From Rhizobium sp. NXC24 (GTDB lineage Bacteria; Pseudomonadota; Alphaproteobacteria; Rhizobiales; Rhizobiaceae), in contig NZ_CP024314.1 of NCBI RefSeq assembly GCF_002944315.1, positions 310,001 through 374,000 on the forward strand: a DNA stretch of 64,000 bases, in the 5' to 3' direction. A model generated the notes under the pieces. That model was not told the DNA's origin. It made no database searches and saw nothing but the letters and a program-made list of their open reading frames with translations. This document shows, piece after piece, positions 26,302-35,962 of the stretch; position 1 is the first letter of the stretch, and the number at the start of each line of letters is the position of its first letter. The translations under genes were made by a program, and so were the position numbers.

Positions 26302-26518
26302 GATTTTCTCCTTGGATGTTCTCTGTTTGCCGACGTCGAACAAATATCGGCCTGGCATGTTCCAAAGATTCCCGCTCAGCAACGCTAACAGATCATGCTT
26401 CGATGATCTTGGACAGCGAGCGAACATTGCTATTGGGGTGGTAGATTAACTGCTTCGAAGCTCCGTTTTGCTACAGTAGGTTCGCCTCGAAAACCCGTCG
26501 GCGAAAGAGAGCCTGAGC

Positions 26519-26743
26519 ATGCAAACAGTCATGGATTTTATGAAGGCTGCTGTGGCGCTTATCACAAGCCTCATTGTTTTTGTGTTCTTTATCTTGATTG
26601 TGGTGGCGCAGGCAGGTTGCCCAATTCCAAAATGCAGTGGTCCAGACGGTGATATCTGGATGGGGCCGTTCGTCTTCAGCTTCATCGGCATTCCGGCTAT
26701 TCTGCTTTTGGCTTTGATGATTTTTATCAGCCGGCGGCGTTGA
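26519..26743 (+). CDS. Small membrane protein, 74 aa
   Basis: The product is 74 residues with two predicted spans (about 8-30 and 50-70). They are separated by a short loop with two Cys ('AQAGCPIPKCSGPDG'). The gene is AT-richer than its neighbours. The ribosome site is weak; starts at residues 5 or 8 are possible. No function is suggested. Confidence 0.5.
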   Translation: MQTVMDFMKAAVALITSLIVFVFFILIVVAQAGCPIPKCSGPDGDIWMGPFVFSFIGIPAILLLALMIFISRRR

Positions 26744-26796
26744 GAAGACGGGAAGGTCAACGGCAGCAATTAGCTTTGGTGGATGCGCCAAGGCTC

Positions 26797-27264
26797 TCAC
26801 TTTAGTGTCTTAGTCATCGGATAACCGGAATTCGTTCCGAAAACGCCGCTTGATGCACCCACTTCAAGATACCCATTCGACCGATAGAATTGACGAGCGG
26901 TTTCGGTGCTGGTCAAATTGCACCGGGTATTTCCGCGCTCGCCCGCTCTCTTTTCAAGAGCGCTGAGCAAGGCGCGACTAACCCCTCGAAACCGGGCGTC
27001 CGGGGAAACGTAGTTCAAGCTGATGGTTCCAGCATCTGTCACAGCGCCCACCGCGAGAATTTCGCCGTGCTCGACAGCAACGAGAAGCGAGCTGTCGGAT
27101 CGATTGATCCAAGCCACAAAATTGTCGACCGTCTTGTTGCCGAGCCAACCTGCCAGAATTGCCGGATCGTTCTTGTGGTCCGCCTCGCACAGCTCTGAAA
27201 TTGACCGCCTCAAAACAATGCAGCCAGCCACGGCATCCTCCGGTATGGCGTCTCGTATTTCCAT
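26797..27264 (-). CDS. GNAT-family N-acetyltransferase
   Basis: The product is 155 residues. The acetyl-CoA site is seen as 'YVSPDARFRGVSRALLSALEKRA' followed by the C-terminal 'STETARQFYRSNGYLEVG'. The acceptor is unknown. It starts 3 bp after the stop of the second acetyltransferase gene, so the two form an operon. Confidence 0.85.
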   Translation of the reverse strand: MEIRDAIPEDAVAGCIVLRRSISELCEADHKNDPAILAGWLGNKTVDNFVAWINRSDSSLLVAVEHGEILAVGAVTDAGTISLNYVSPDARFRGVSRALLSALEKRAGERGNTRCNLTSTETARQFYRSNGYLEVGASSGVFGTNSGYPMTKTLK

Positions 27265-27267
27265 GCT

Positions 27268-27690
27268 TCAAAAGACCTTTCGGAAAAAGACGCGTTCCTT
27301 GCCCCTTGGATAATCTTGCAGACTGCCGAAGCGCTCATACCCCTGCTTTTCGTAGAACCCCGGAGCCTGGAAACTGAACGTATCCAGCCAGACGCCGACG
27401 CAACCCTTCTCCCTGGCGATTTGCTCTGCTTGCGTAAGGAGTGTGGATCCCAATTTTTCACCCCGAAGACTTTCCGGCACGAAGAGCAATTCGACAAATA
27501 GCCAATCGTAATAGAGCTTCGCCCATAGCCCGCCGATGGCTTCGCCCGCCTCATCGCGCAGCATAATGCCTATCGGCTCATATCTGTCGTCGCCCGTTTT
27601 CGCGTCGTTGAACGCCAGCAGAGGATTAGCTATCGCCTGGCGATCGTCGTCCGATGGATTGTCGAGGATGGAGACGGTAACAGGTGGCAT
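27268..27690 (-). CDS. GNAT-family N-acetyltransferase
   Basis: The product is 140 residues with 'LLFVPESLRGEKLGSTLLTQAEQIA' (acetyl-CoA pyrophosphate loop) and 'TFSFQAPGFYEKQGYERFG'. It is the first gene of a two-acetyltransferase operon. The arrangement 'GLWAKLYYDWLFVELLFVPE' is typical of the small stand-alone acetyltransferases in soil bacteria. The substrate is unknown. Confidence 0.85.
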   Translation of the reverse strand: MPPVTVSILDNPSDDDRQAIANPLLAFNDAKTGDDRYEPIGIMLRDEAGEAIGGLWAKLYYDWLFVELLFVPESLRGEKLGSTLLTQAEQIAREKGCVGVWLDTFSFQAPGFYEKQGYERFGSLQDYPRGKERVFFRKVF

Positions 27691-27825
27691 GATCGTTTCC
27701 TTTGCATAGTCGTGGTGCTGTGGTGAATGGCCGATGCAATCCTAACGATAGATATGGGCGCTTGTTAAGTGCTGTGCCTCCATAAGATGCAGGACCGCGA
27801 GGAGGAGACCCTTATCGATACCACC

Positions 27826-30800
27826 TCAATTCGTGTTGCGGCCATCGCGGACCATGGCGCGCAACTGATCGAGATCCCGGCGCAACGTCTCGACGAGATC
27901 GCCGAGGTCGGCATCGAAGCCGGTTTTCGTGGCGCAGGCCAGTGCGAATTCGCCGGAGCGTATAACGTCGCGCCAGCGGGGTTGGAGTGGCAAGGTTTCG
28001 AGCAGCAGATATTTTTCCAGCGTTCGCGCCTGCAGCGAAGAGCGGTCGAAGTTTACGCGCCAGATACCGCTGCTCTCTGCGAAGTCGATTTTGCCTTTGC
28101 CCGTCATCCGTTTCCAGAGCTCCAGGCTCTGTTTCATGACGTCGATGATGATCAAACGAAAGGCGCGTTGCTGTTCGGGCTCGTCCTGTGGTTCGATGGG
28201 TGAGGTATCAGCGCGTTCCGGCTCAGGTGCCAAAAGGGCCAGGTTGGCGCCGGCGCTGTCGATCGCTCCCAATACGTGGTGGACCATTCGGTCCCTGCGG
28301 GGCATGTCGCCGGCCGAAACTGCCGAGACTGGTTGAATAACCAGGGCAAGCCCTCCGCCGGTTCCGATGTCGAACTCGAAGACGTTGAGAGCAAATGCGT
28401 GGCCGCCGAGGCGAACGCCTGACAGGTAAAACTCTCCGTCCCGCTTCACGGCCTGATACATGCGTTCCGCGAGCTCGGTGCCCGTCAGCGATGAAAGCGC
28501 TGTTTCATGCGCGATGATTGGCATGCTTAACATGCCAAGGGCAGCCTGGTTTGTGTAGATGATGCGGTGCTGGCGATCGGTACAGAGAATTGCCACCTCG
28601 AAAATATCGAGAAGTCTCGCCATACGCTGCTGCGACAGCCGAAGCGCATCCTCGACTTCGACCCGCCGCTCGATTTCCGCCCTGAGCGAACTATTCTCCC
28701 GGAGCTGGCCGCGGGCACGCGCAGCTTCCAGCAGCGTCGCCACGCGGGCCAAAAGCTCGTCCTTGACGAAGGGTTTGACGACATAATCATTTGCGCCATG
28801 TTCGAAGCCAGCGATCACATCGCGCGTCCGGCTGCGCGCCGTCACCATGATGATCGGCACATCGAGCAAGTCGTAGCGCTCGCGGATGGCTTTGGCGACT
28901 TCTAGCCCGCTCATGCCCGGCATCATCACGTCGAGCACGACCAGATCGGGTTTCAGTCGATCGATGAAAGCCAGTGCATCCGCCCCGTTTTCCGCCGCGC
29001 GCACGACATAGCCGACCGGCTGCAGGACATTGCGCAGCACCTGGATGTTGATCGGCTCGTCGTCGACCACAAGGATCAGCGGTACGCCGGGCGCCATCGG
29101 CGCATCGGTGGCGATCTGGCTGCGAGCGATCATGTCTACCGTCTCGTGCAGCCGTTTCTGATCGAGCTCCTCGCCGAAATAATCGACATAGGACGGCTCG
29201 ACTGCCGCAGCGGGCAGGACGAGCGTGAAGCGCGATCCTTCGCCCAGCACGGAATGAGCAGTGAGTTTGCCATTGAGGAAGGTCGCGAGCTGACGGGCGA
29301 TTGTCAGCCCCAGACCGGTGCCGGCCGGCGCGCGCGTGCCATCCCCGAAACCTGCCTGCTCCAAAGGTTGGAAGATGCGTTCGAGGCTATCGCTGGCAAT
29401 GCCGACGCCCGTGTCCTCGACGCTGATCGCAACATTCATCCCGGCTGGCGTGGCCACGACGCGGATCGTGCTCTGGCCGGCGTATTTGATGGCGTTTCCG
29501 AGGAGATTATAGAGGATCTGCTCGAAACGCACGGGGTCGGCCATCACGAAGGGGATGTCTTCGGGAATGTCGACCTCGAGGGCCACCGGCTCGCCGCGCA
29601 GGAGCGGTTCGCACATTTTCAGCACGCTGCTCACGCTGGTTGCAATGTGCACAGGATGGATGTCGAGCCGCATGCGGCCCTGGCGAATGCGGTAGAGATC
29701 GAGGAGATCGTCCACGAGGCGCGAAAGCCGCCGGGCGCTGAAGCTGATGAGCTGAAGCTGGTTGCGCTGGGCTGTCGTCAATTCCCCGGCAACGCCCGCC
29801 ACCAATGTTTCGGAAATGCCGATAATGCCGTTGAGCGGCGTGCGCAGTTCATGCGACGTGTTGGCGACGAAGGCATCCTTCATCCGGTCCGCCTCTTCGA
29901 GCGCCTTGTTCTTCTCCTCAATCAGGCCGACATGCTTTTCCAGCTCGGCATTCTTCTGATTGATGAGGTTGAGCTGCTCGCTGACAGCATCGCGCATGCG
30001 CGTGAAACTCGCCGTCAGCCTGCCGAGTTCGGACGGGTTCTTGATTGTCGGCATGGCATGATCGAGATTGCCATCGGCAATCGCGCCTGCCGCGTCGGTC
30101 AGGCGCTGCACGGGCCGGGTCATCGTGCCGGAGAGATAGAAGACCAGGGCGGTGAGCACTGGCAGAAGAACCAGAGCCAGCGTGATGACGATTTGCCGAA
30201 GCGAATTGCTGTTTGCGAAGGCGACCGAGTCCGGCACTTCGGCAACGAGGCTCCAGGGAACGGCGCCAAAATGCAATTGTGTGCCTGCCGCGAGCGCAGG
30301 AACGCCACCAAGCCCATCCTCGACGAGCGCTGCGCTAGAAGGCGCGCCGTCGGCGCCGGTGGCCGCGGAATTGCTGGGCATGCCCGGTTTGCCGCCTTCC
30401 GGCGCTGAAATGTAGAGACTATCGGAATTGAGGAGATAGAGGCTGCTGGTCCCGCCCTGCTGCGATTGAACGATCCGGTTGAGCCCTCTGGGACCGAGGC
30501 GGAAGATGACCATGCCGCGCACCTTGTTGTAGAAGGCGACGCGGACGGCGACATAGGCGGCGAACTTGCCGGTTACCGGATCGGTGGTGAAATCGCCCAC
30601 CAACATGGTCTGGTCCGGCGACGCTTCCGTCATGGCGCGCGACAGGCGGGAGAGGGGTGTCGCCGCAACCAGCGTCTTCAGGTCCGTACCGAGATAGCGG
30701 TCCTTCTCGACCGAATAGACGACACGCTGGTCCGGCGTGATGAGGTAGAGGTTCTCGAATTCGGACGTGGTGACAAAGCTGACGAAATCATCGTGAAACT

Positions 30801-31239
30801 GCTGATGGGCGTTGGCATATTCCAGCGCCGAGCGCAGCATGGCGTCATTGTCCTTCGGCAGCAGCGCTTCACCGCCGCCATCGCGATCGATTCCGAACAT
30901 TTGATGCAGGATGGCGGTCGCCCGCTCCGGAGACGGATCGATCTTCCGGAACGCATAGGCAAAGCCATAGAAATCGCCGATCGAATAGCGCACGGCATTC
31001 GACTGGCTGAGGCTTTCCGCCTGCCTTGTGGCAAAGGTCAGATATTGTTCGATCTCGCTGCGCTTGGCGTCCCGAACGAAAGCGAGCTTGGCGAAGGTCT
31101 CCGCCGTGACGCTGCGATTGAGGATGTAGAAGAAGGCGGAAGCGGTGGCCAGCAGTGGCAGCAGGCTGATCGCCAGAAGGATGAGCAGAAGGCGGCCGCG
31201 AAATCCGGATGGCGATAACGCTCTCAGCATCGGCAGCAT
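27826..31239 (-). CDS. Hybrid sensor histidine kinase with internal receiver, PAS and unusual C-terminal module
   Basis: The product is about 1137 residues. A span lies near 15-37, a periplasmic Cache-like sensor follows to about 325, then a second span, HAMP and coiled coil. HisKA has His463 in 'TSHELRTPLNG', and HATPase_c has 'DTGVGIASDSLERIFQPLEQ'. A receiver domain has Asp770 in 'VVLDVMMPG'. After it come a coiled coil, a PAS-like domain ('RMARLLDIFEVAILCTD') and a C-terminal stretch of about 100 residues ('TGKGKIDFAESSGIWRVNFD' onward) I cannot place. It autophosphorylates and relays internally; no separate regulator is adjacent. The start is uncertain: 31281 is an alternative. Confidence 0.85.
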   Translation of the reverse strand: MLPMLRALSPSGFRGRLLLILLAISLLPLLATASAFFYILNRSVTAETFAKLAFVRDAKRSEIEQYLTFATRQAESLSQSNAVRYSIGDFYGFAYAFRKIDPSPERATAILHQMFGIDRDGGGEALLPKDNDAMLRSALEYANAHQQFHDDFVSFVTTSEFENLYLITPDQRVVYSVEKDRYLGTDLKTLVAATPLSRLSRAMTEASPDQTMLVGDFTTDPVTGKFAAYVAVRVAFYNKVRGMVIFRLGPRGLNRIVQSQQGGTSSLYLLNSDSLYISAPEGGKPGMPSNSAATGADGAPSSAALVEDGLGGVPALAAGTQLHFGAVPWSLVAEVPDSVAFANSNSLRQIVITLALVLLPVLTALVFYLSGTMTRPVQRLTDAAGAIADGNLDHAMPTIKNPSELGRLTASFTRMRDAVSEQLNLINQKNAELEKHVGLIEEKNKALEEADRMKDAFVANTSHELRTPLNGIIGISETLVAGVAGELTTAQRNQLQLISFSARRLSRLVDDLLDLYRIRQGRMRLDIHPVHIATSVSSVLKMCEPLLRGEPVALEVDIPEDIPFVMADPVRFEQILYNLLGNAIKYAGQSTIRVVATPAGMNVAISVEDTGVGIASDSLERIFQPLEQAGFGDGTRAPAGTGLGLTIARQLATFLNGKLTAHSVLGEGSRFTLVLPAAAVEPSYVDYFGEELDQKRLHETVDMIARSQIATDAPMAPGVPLILVVDDEPINIQVLRNVLQPVGYVVRAAENGADALAFIDRLKPDLVVLDVMMPGMSGLEVAKAIRERYDLLDVPIIMVTARSRTRDVIAGFEHGANDYVVKPFVKDELLARVATLLEAARARGQLRENSSLRAEIERRVEVEDALRLSQQRMARLLDIFEVAILCTDRQHRIIYTNQAALGMLSMPIIAHETALSSLTGTELAERMYQAVKRDGEFYLSGVRLGGHAFALNVFEFDIGTGGGLALVIQPVSAVSAGDMPRRDRMVHHVLGAIDSAGANLALLAPEPERADTSPIEPQDEPEQQRAFRLIIIDVMKQSLELWKRMTGKGKIDFAESSGIWRVNFDRSSLQARTLEKYLLLETLPLQPRWRDVIRSGEFALACATKTGFDADLGDLVETLRRDLDQLRAMVRDGRNTN

Positions 31240-31481
31240 TTCCGCATCATCTCTGGCACCCGCTCCTCCCGCTCTCCCCATGGCGGATAATTCCGGCCAA
31301 TCTATACAATTGCGGAAAAAGGGGAGTGGGTTTTTTCGATATGATCGGAATTTCCGGTTTTGACGATTTTGCCGCAACTCCTGCCGGAATTGTCGGGTGA
31401 CTTTGCCGTTTGCCGCGCGCTGATATGACGTTGCCAACCGGGCCGGGCTAGGACCTGCGCCGTGATAAATGGGGAACGGAA

Positions 31482-33137
31482 ATGAACATCAAGACTATTT
31501 TGAAGGCCGCGCTGGTTGCCAGTGTCATGGTGCCGGCATCAGCGCGTGCAGAGGTGACGTTGACTGCGCTGCCGGACGAATCGACGGCGTGGGTGGAGAA
31601 TTTCAATCCTTTCAACACCACGACCCGCGTGCCGTCGGTGGAAGACTTCATGTATGAGCCGCTGATTGTCTTCAATGCTCTCAAGGATGGCGAACCGAAT
31701 TATCGGCTGGCGGAATCCTTTGCCTATTCGGACGATCTGAAAAGCGTCACGTTCAAGCTCAGGGACGCGAAATGGTCCGATGGCAAGCCGTTTACCGCGA
31801 AGGACGTGGTCTTCACATTCAACCTGATCAAGGAGCACAAGGCGCTCGATCTGCAGGCGATCTGGGATCAGATCGATGGAATCGAGGCACCTGACGATCA
31901 TACGGTGAAGATCAACTACAAAAGCCCGAACAGCGGCCTGATCTTCAAGATCGTGCAGATTTACATCGTTCCGGAACATATCTGGGCGTCCGTAAAGGAT
32001 CCGGTCACGTTCACCAATCTCAATCCGGTCGGCAGCGGCCCGCTCACAGAAATCCGCCGCTTCACGCCGCAGGAATATGTCCAGTGCCGCAACCCCAATT
32101 ATTGGGACAACGCCACGCTGAAGGTCGATTGCATGCGTTTCCCGCAGGTCGCGGGCAATGATCAGACGATCGCGCTTGCCGCCAAGGGCGAACTCGACTG
32201 GTTCGGCTCCTTCCTTCCGGACATCGAGAAGACCTATGTCGGTACGGACCCCAAACATCATGGCTACTGGTTCCCAGCCGGTTCCATGGTCGCCTTCACC
32301 ATGAATTTCGAAACGACGAATCCTGGCAATCACGAGGCATTCAACAACCTCGCCTTCCGCCGCGCCTTCTCAATGGCGCTGGATCGCCAGGCGATGGTCG
32401 ACATTGCCGGCTATGGCTATCCGACGCTCAACGAATATCCCTCCGGCCTCGGACGGGCTTTCCATTCCTGGAATGATCCGAAGGTGGATGAGAAATACGG
32501 GGCCTTCTCGAAATATAATGTCGAGGCCGCCAAGGCTGAGCTGGCGAAGGCCGGCTTCAAGGATGTCGATGGCGACGGCTTCGTCGAAAATCCGGATGGC
32601 AGCAAGATCAGCTTCGACATCATCGTGCCGAATGGCTGGACGGACTGGGTGAACACCTGCCAGCTTGCGATCGAAGGACTGACGGAGGTCGGCATCCAGG
32701 CAAAGCTCGCAACCCCGGATGTCCCCGGCTGGACCGATGCGCTGATCACCGGCAAATACGACGTGGCGATCAACTCTTTCCGAACCGGCATCACGCCGCA
32801 GTTCATGTATGACGAGGCGCTCAACTCGAGCAACAAGGGCAAGACACGCTTTGCATCGGCCCACTACAGCAACCCAGAACTCGATGCATTGCTGAACGAA
32901 TTCTACACCACCAATGATCACGGCAAGCAGGTCGAGATCATGAACAAGATCCAGGACATTATCGGCGCGAACCTGCCTTTCGTTGCGGTTTACAACAACC
33001 CGCTCTGGTACGAATACAACACCAAGCGCTTCACCGGTTGGTTCAGCGCCGACAACCCGGTCGCCCGCCCGGTCGTCTATGGCGGCGTGCCGGAACGGCT
33101 CCTGCAGCTTCTGGCATTGCGGCCAGTCACGCAGTAA
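31482..33137 (+). CDS. ABC transporter substrate-binding protein, SBP_bac_5 (oligopeptide/oligosaccharide)
   Basis: The product is 551 residues with a signal peptide cleaved near 'SARAEV'. The family 5 signature is 'YSDDLKSVTFKLRDAKWSDG', with 'AFRRAFSMALDRQAMV' further on. Family 5 proteins bind peptides but also chito- and cello-oligosaccharides. A GH20 hexosaminidase lies in the same gene string, so an amino-sugar oligosaccharide is a reasonable ligand. It is the first gene of a six- to seven-gene unit. A strong hairpin follows its stop codon. Confidence 0.9.
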   Translation: MNIKTILKAALVASVMVPASARAEVTLTALPDESTAWVENFNPFNTTTRVPSVEDFMYEPLIVFNALKDGEPNYRLAESFAYSDDLKSVTFKLRDAKWSDGKPFTAKDVVFTFNLIKEHKALDLQAIWDQIDGIEAPDDHTVKINYKSPNSGLIFKIVQIYIVPEHIWASVKDPVTFTNLNPVGSGPLTEIRRFTPQEYVQCRNPNYWDNATLKVDCMRFPQVAGNDQTIALAAKGELDWFGSFLPDIEKTYVGTDPKHHGYWFPAGSMVAFTMNFETTNPGNHEAFNNLAFRRAFSMALDRQAMVDIAGYGYPTLNEYPSGLGRAFHSWNDPKVDEKYGAFSKYNVEAAKAELAKAGFKDVDGDGFVENPDGSKISFDIIVPNGWTDWVNTCQLAIEGLTEVGIQAKLATPDVPGWTDALITGKYDVAINSFRTGITPQFMYDEALNSSNKGKTRFASAHYSNPELDALLNEFYTTNDHGKQVEIMNKIQDIIGANLPFVAVYNNPLWYEYNTKRFTGWFSADNPVARPVVYGGVPERLLQLLALRPVTQ

Positions 33138-33175
33138 TCGCGCGTCCGACTCTCCCTCTCTGTTTGGACGCACGC

Positions 33176-33206
33176 ATTCGGTTCAGGCGCTCAGCCTGAA
33201 CCGAAT
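33176..33206 (+). promoter_or_regulatory. Perfect 13-bp stem-loop between binding-protein and permease genes
   Basis: ATTCGGTTCAGGC and GCCTGAACCGAAT pair perfectly around the 5-nt loop GCTCA. No T-run follows, so it is more likely an mRNA 3'-end stabiliser or partial attenuator than a full terminator. Such hairpins after the binding-protein cistron usually raise its level over the permease. Confidence 0.65.
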
Positions 33207-33252
33207 TGATCGCGGCCATCCGCCCTGCTCGGTCGCTGCCGGAGACAAACCG

Positions 33253-34230
33253 ATGACCTTCATCTTGCGAAGAGTGATCTTCTACATTGCCGCCTTCTTC
33301 ACCGCGGCCACGATAAATTTCTTCATACCGCGGCTGATGCCGGGCAATCCGGTGGACGTGATGTTCGCCAAGATGAATTCCTCGCTGCCGCCCGAGGCCA
33401 AGGCCGCCTTGATCGAAACCTTCGGCTTCGCCTCGGGACCGCTTTATCTGCAGTTTCTTGGCTATATGAAAAGCGTCTTCACCTGGGATCTGGGACCATC
33501 TATCAAATTCTATCCGCTGACCGTGGGGCAGGTGCTCGGTCATGCGCTTCCCTGGACGCTAACGCTCGCCGGCACGGCCTCCGTCCTCGCCTTCGCAACG
33601 GGTTCATGGCTCGGGGTTTCCGCGGCCTGGCGGCGCGGTGGCATCCTCGATACGATCGCTTCTCCAGGCGCGCTTGCGCTCCAATCCATCCCCGCGGTCG
33701 TGGTGGCCCTGACCGGGCTCTATGTTTTTGGTTTGATCCTCGCCTGGTTTCCGACGAGTTTTGCCTTCGACCCGCAACTCGACCCCGGGCTGACGCCGAG
33801 CTTTCTCTCCAGCGCGCTTTACCACGCCGTCATGCCGGTGGTGTCCCTCGCCTTCGTTCATATCGGCGGCTATCTCGTCACCATGCGCAACAACATGATC
33901 GGCCAGCTCGGCGAGGATTATGTCGTCATGGGCATGGCCAAGGGCCTTTCCGACCGCCGTGTGATGTTCAACTACGCAGCGCGCAATGCCTTGCTTCCGA
34001 GCGTGACGGCTTTTGCCATTACCCTCGGCGCCGTGATGGGCGGCTCGCTGGTGACCGAAGTGGTGTTCAACTATCCGGGTCTCGGCCATCTCCTCTATCT
34101 CGGCATCGTCGCGCGTGACTATCCGCTGATCCAGGGCCAGTTGCTGATCATGACGCTTGCCATGCTTTCGGCCAATCTCATCGTGGATCTCATCTATGTG
34201 CTGCTTGACCCAAGGCTGAGGAAGGCCTGA
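33253..34230 (+). CDS. ABC transporter permease, DppB/OppB type
   Basis: The product is 325 residues with six spans and the DppB start 'FILRRVIFYIAAFFTAATIN' plus 'FIPRLMPGNPVD'. The EAA loop lies near 'YVVMGMAKGLSDRRVMFNYA'. ATG 33253 follows GGAG by 8 bp; the frame is open further upstream but has no start signal. It forms one half of the import channel. Confidence 0.92.
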   Translation: MTFILRRVIFYIAAFFTAATINFFIPRLMPGNPVDVMFAKMNSSLPPEAKAALIETFGFASGPLYLQFLGYMKSVFTWDLGPSIKFYPLTVGQVLGHALPWTLTLAGTASVLAFATGSWLGVSAAWRRGGILDTIASPGALALQSIPAVVVALTGLYVFGLILAWFPTSFAFDPQLDPGLTPSFLSSALYHAVMPVVSLAFVHIGGYLVTMRNNMIGQLGEDYVVMGMAKGLSDRRVMFNYAARNALLPSVTAFAITLGAVMGGSLVTEVVFNYPGLGHLLYLGIVARDYPLIQGQLLIMTLAMLSANLIVDLIYVLLDPRLRKA

Positions 34231-34233
34231 TCC

Positions 34234-35148
34234 ATGCAGAGGACCCTCCTTCCCATTCTCAGCAACCGCAAGGCGCTCATCGGCCTTGCCATCGTCCTCC
34301 TCTATGTCGCTGTCGCCTTGCTGGCTCCCGTGCTGACCGGTCATGAGCCGATCAAACGGGTTGGCCGGCCACATGAGGCGCCTTCGTTGGACCATATCCT
34401 CGGCACTACCCGGATGGGCCGCGACGTCTTCACCCAGTTGATCTGGGGCACGCGTACGTCGCTGTTCATCGGGCTTCTGGCCGGTTCGATCGTCACCGTG
34501 ATCGGCGTGATCCTGGGCGTGACCGCAGGCTATTTCGGCGGCTGGATCGACGAAGCGATCAACTTCATCACCAATATCGCTCTCGTCATTCCGCAATTGC
34601 CCTTGCTGCTCGTCATCGCAGCTTTCGTCGGCGAGGCGAGCCCCTTGGTGATCGTCCTTATCATCGGGCTGACCTCCTGGGCTTGGGGGGCAAGGGTCAC
34701 GCGGGCGCAGACCATGACGCTCCGGCAACGCGATTTCATCCTCGCCTCGGAGCTGATCGGCGAGCCGAAATGGCGGATGATCGTCGTCGAGCTCATGCCC
34801 AATCTGCTTTCGATCATCGGCTTCAATTTCATCGGCTCGGTCATCTATACGATTATCACCGAGGCAACGCTGGAGTTTCTGGGGCTCGGCGATCCGCTCG
34901 CCGTTTCCTGGGGCACTATGCTCTATAACGCCCAGACCGCATCGGCGATGAGCGTCGGCGCCTGGTGGGAGGTGTTCGCGCCGGCAACCGCGATCGCCGT
35001 TATCGGCATCGGTCTCTCGCTGATCAATTTTGCCGTCGACGAGATTTCCAATCCCCGGCTGCGCACGCTCGGGACAGTCAACGCGGCCGTCAGGAAACAG
35101 CGCAAGCTCGACCGCGCCCGGACCGTAGCGCACGGACAGGAGGCTTGA
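34234..35148 (+). CDS. ABC transporter permease, DppC/OppC type
   Basis: The product is 304 residues. It has the DppC features 'DHILGTTRMGRDVFTQLIWGTR' (the conserved GTD-x-x-GRD region, here GTTRMGRD) and 'VTRAQTMTLRQRDFILASE'. It has six spans and partners the DppB-type permease. The gap to the preceding gene is 3 bp, and the ATPase starts 1 bp after the stop. Confidence 0.92.
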   Translation: MQRTLLPILSNRKALIGLAIVLLYVAVALLAPVLTGHEPIKRVGRPHEAPSLDHILGTTRMGRDVFTQLIWGTRTSLFIGLLAGSIVTVIGVILGVTAGYFGGWIDEAINFITNIALVIPQLPLLLVIAAFVGEASPLVIVLIIGLTSWAWGARVTRAQTMTLRQRDFILASELIGEPKWRMIVVELMPNLLSIIGFNFIGSVIYTIITEATLEFLGLGDPLAVSWGTMLYNAQTASAMSVGAWWEVFAPATAIAVIGIGLSLINFAVDEISNPRLRTLGTVNAAVRKQRKLDRARTVAHGQEA

Positions 35149-35149
35149 A

Positions 35150-35962
35150 ATGAACCTCTCCTCCAATCTCGTGGAAGTGCGTGGGCTGCAGGTGGATTTC
35201 CTGACCCAAAACGGTCTCTTCACTGCCGTCAAGGGTGTGGATTTCGACATAAAGCGCGGCGAAGTGATGGGGCTTGCCGGCGAAAGCGGCTGTGGAAAAT
35301 CGACCATAGCCTTCGCCCTGATGCGGCTGCATCGCCCGCCGGCGATCATCTCGAAGGGCGATATCCGTATCGATGGGACCGATGTGCTCGCGCTTTCCAC
35401 CCGCGCCCTGGAGCAGTGGCGCTGGCGCAGGGCGTCCATGGTGTTCCAGAGCGCCATGAGCTCGCTCAATCCGGTGCTGTCGATCTTCGAACAGTTCCGG
35501 GACGTGCTGTCCAGGCACGACGGGATGGGGAAGGACGAGGCACGGGCGCGCGCCGAGACGCTGATGCGGCTCGTCTCCATCTCCTCTGACCGGCTCGACG
35601 ACTATCCGCATCAATTGTCCGGCGGCATGCGCCAGCGTGTCGTGCTCGCCATCGCGCTCGCGCTCGAACCGCAGCTCGTGATCATGGATGAGCCGACGAC
35701 TGCACTTGACGTGGTCGTTCAGCGGGAGATTCTGCAGGAGATCGTCACGCTCAAGGAAACGCTCGGTTTTTCCATCCTCTTCATCACCCATGATCTGGCG
35801 CTGATGGCACAGTTTGCCGATCGGATTGCCATCATGCTGAAGGGGGAAATCGTCGAAACCGCGCCCGTCGCGGATATCGTTGCCTCACCCCGGCATGAGT
35901 ATACGCGTCGCCTTTGGGAGGCGATGCCGCGGCTCGGGCACGCGGTGGAGGTGGTGGTATGA
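35150..35962 (+). CDS. ABC transporter ATP-binding protein, DppD/OppD type
   Basis: The product is 270 residues with Walker A 'GESGCGKSTIAFALMRL', signature 'LSGGMRQRVVLAIAL', Walker B 'LVIMDEPTTALDVV' and switch 'FITHDLALMAQ'. It is shorter than typical DppD: the C-terminal oligopeptide extension with its Fe-S-type cysteines is lacking. It energises the importer with the DppF-type partner, whose ATG overlaps its stop. Confidence 0.92.
   Translation: MNLSSNLVEVRGLQVDFLTQNGLFTAVKGVDFDIKRGEVMGLAGESGCGKSTIAFALMRLHRPPAIISKGDIRIDGTDVLALSTRALEQWRWRRASMVFQSAMSSLNPVLSIFEQFRDVLSRHDGMGKDEARARAETLMRLVSISSDRLDDYPHQLSGGMRQRVVLAIALALEPQLVIMDEPTTALDVVVQREILQEIVTLKETLGFSILFITHDLALMAQFADRIAIMLKGEIVETAPVADIVASPRHEYTRRLWEAMPRLGHAVEVVV

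Noticed and set aside
31420..31450. A third LacI operator before the importer operon (sequence near ATGACGTTGCCA)
   Set aside because: Only one half-site resembles the operators at 39410 and 39466; the other half is unmatched.
33604..35580. 658-codon open frame antisense to the two permease genes and the ATPase
   Set aside because: It crosses three well-supported genes, and its Asp/Arg/Gln/His-rich translation is typical of antisense shadows of membrane genes.
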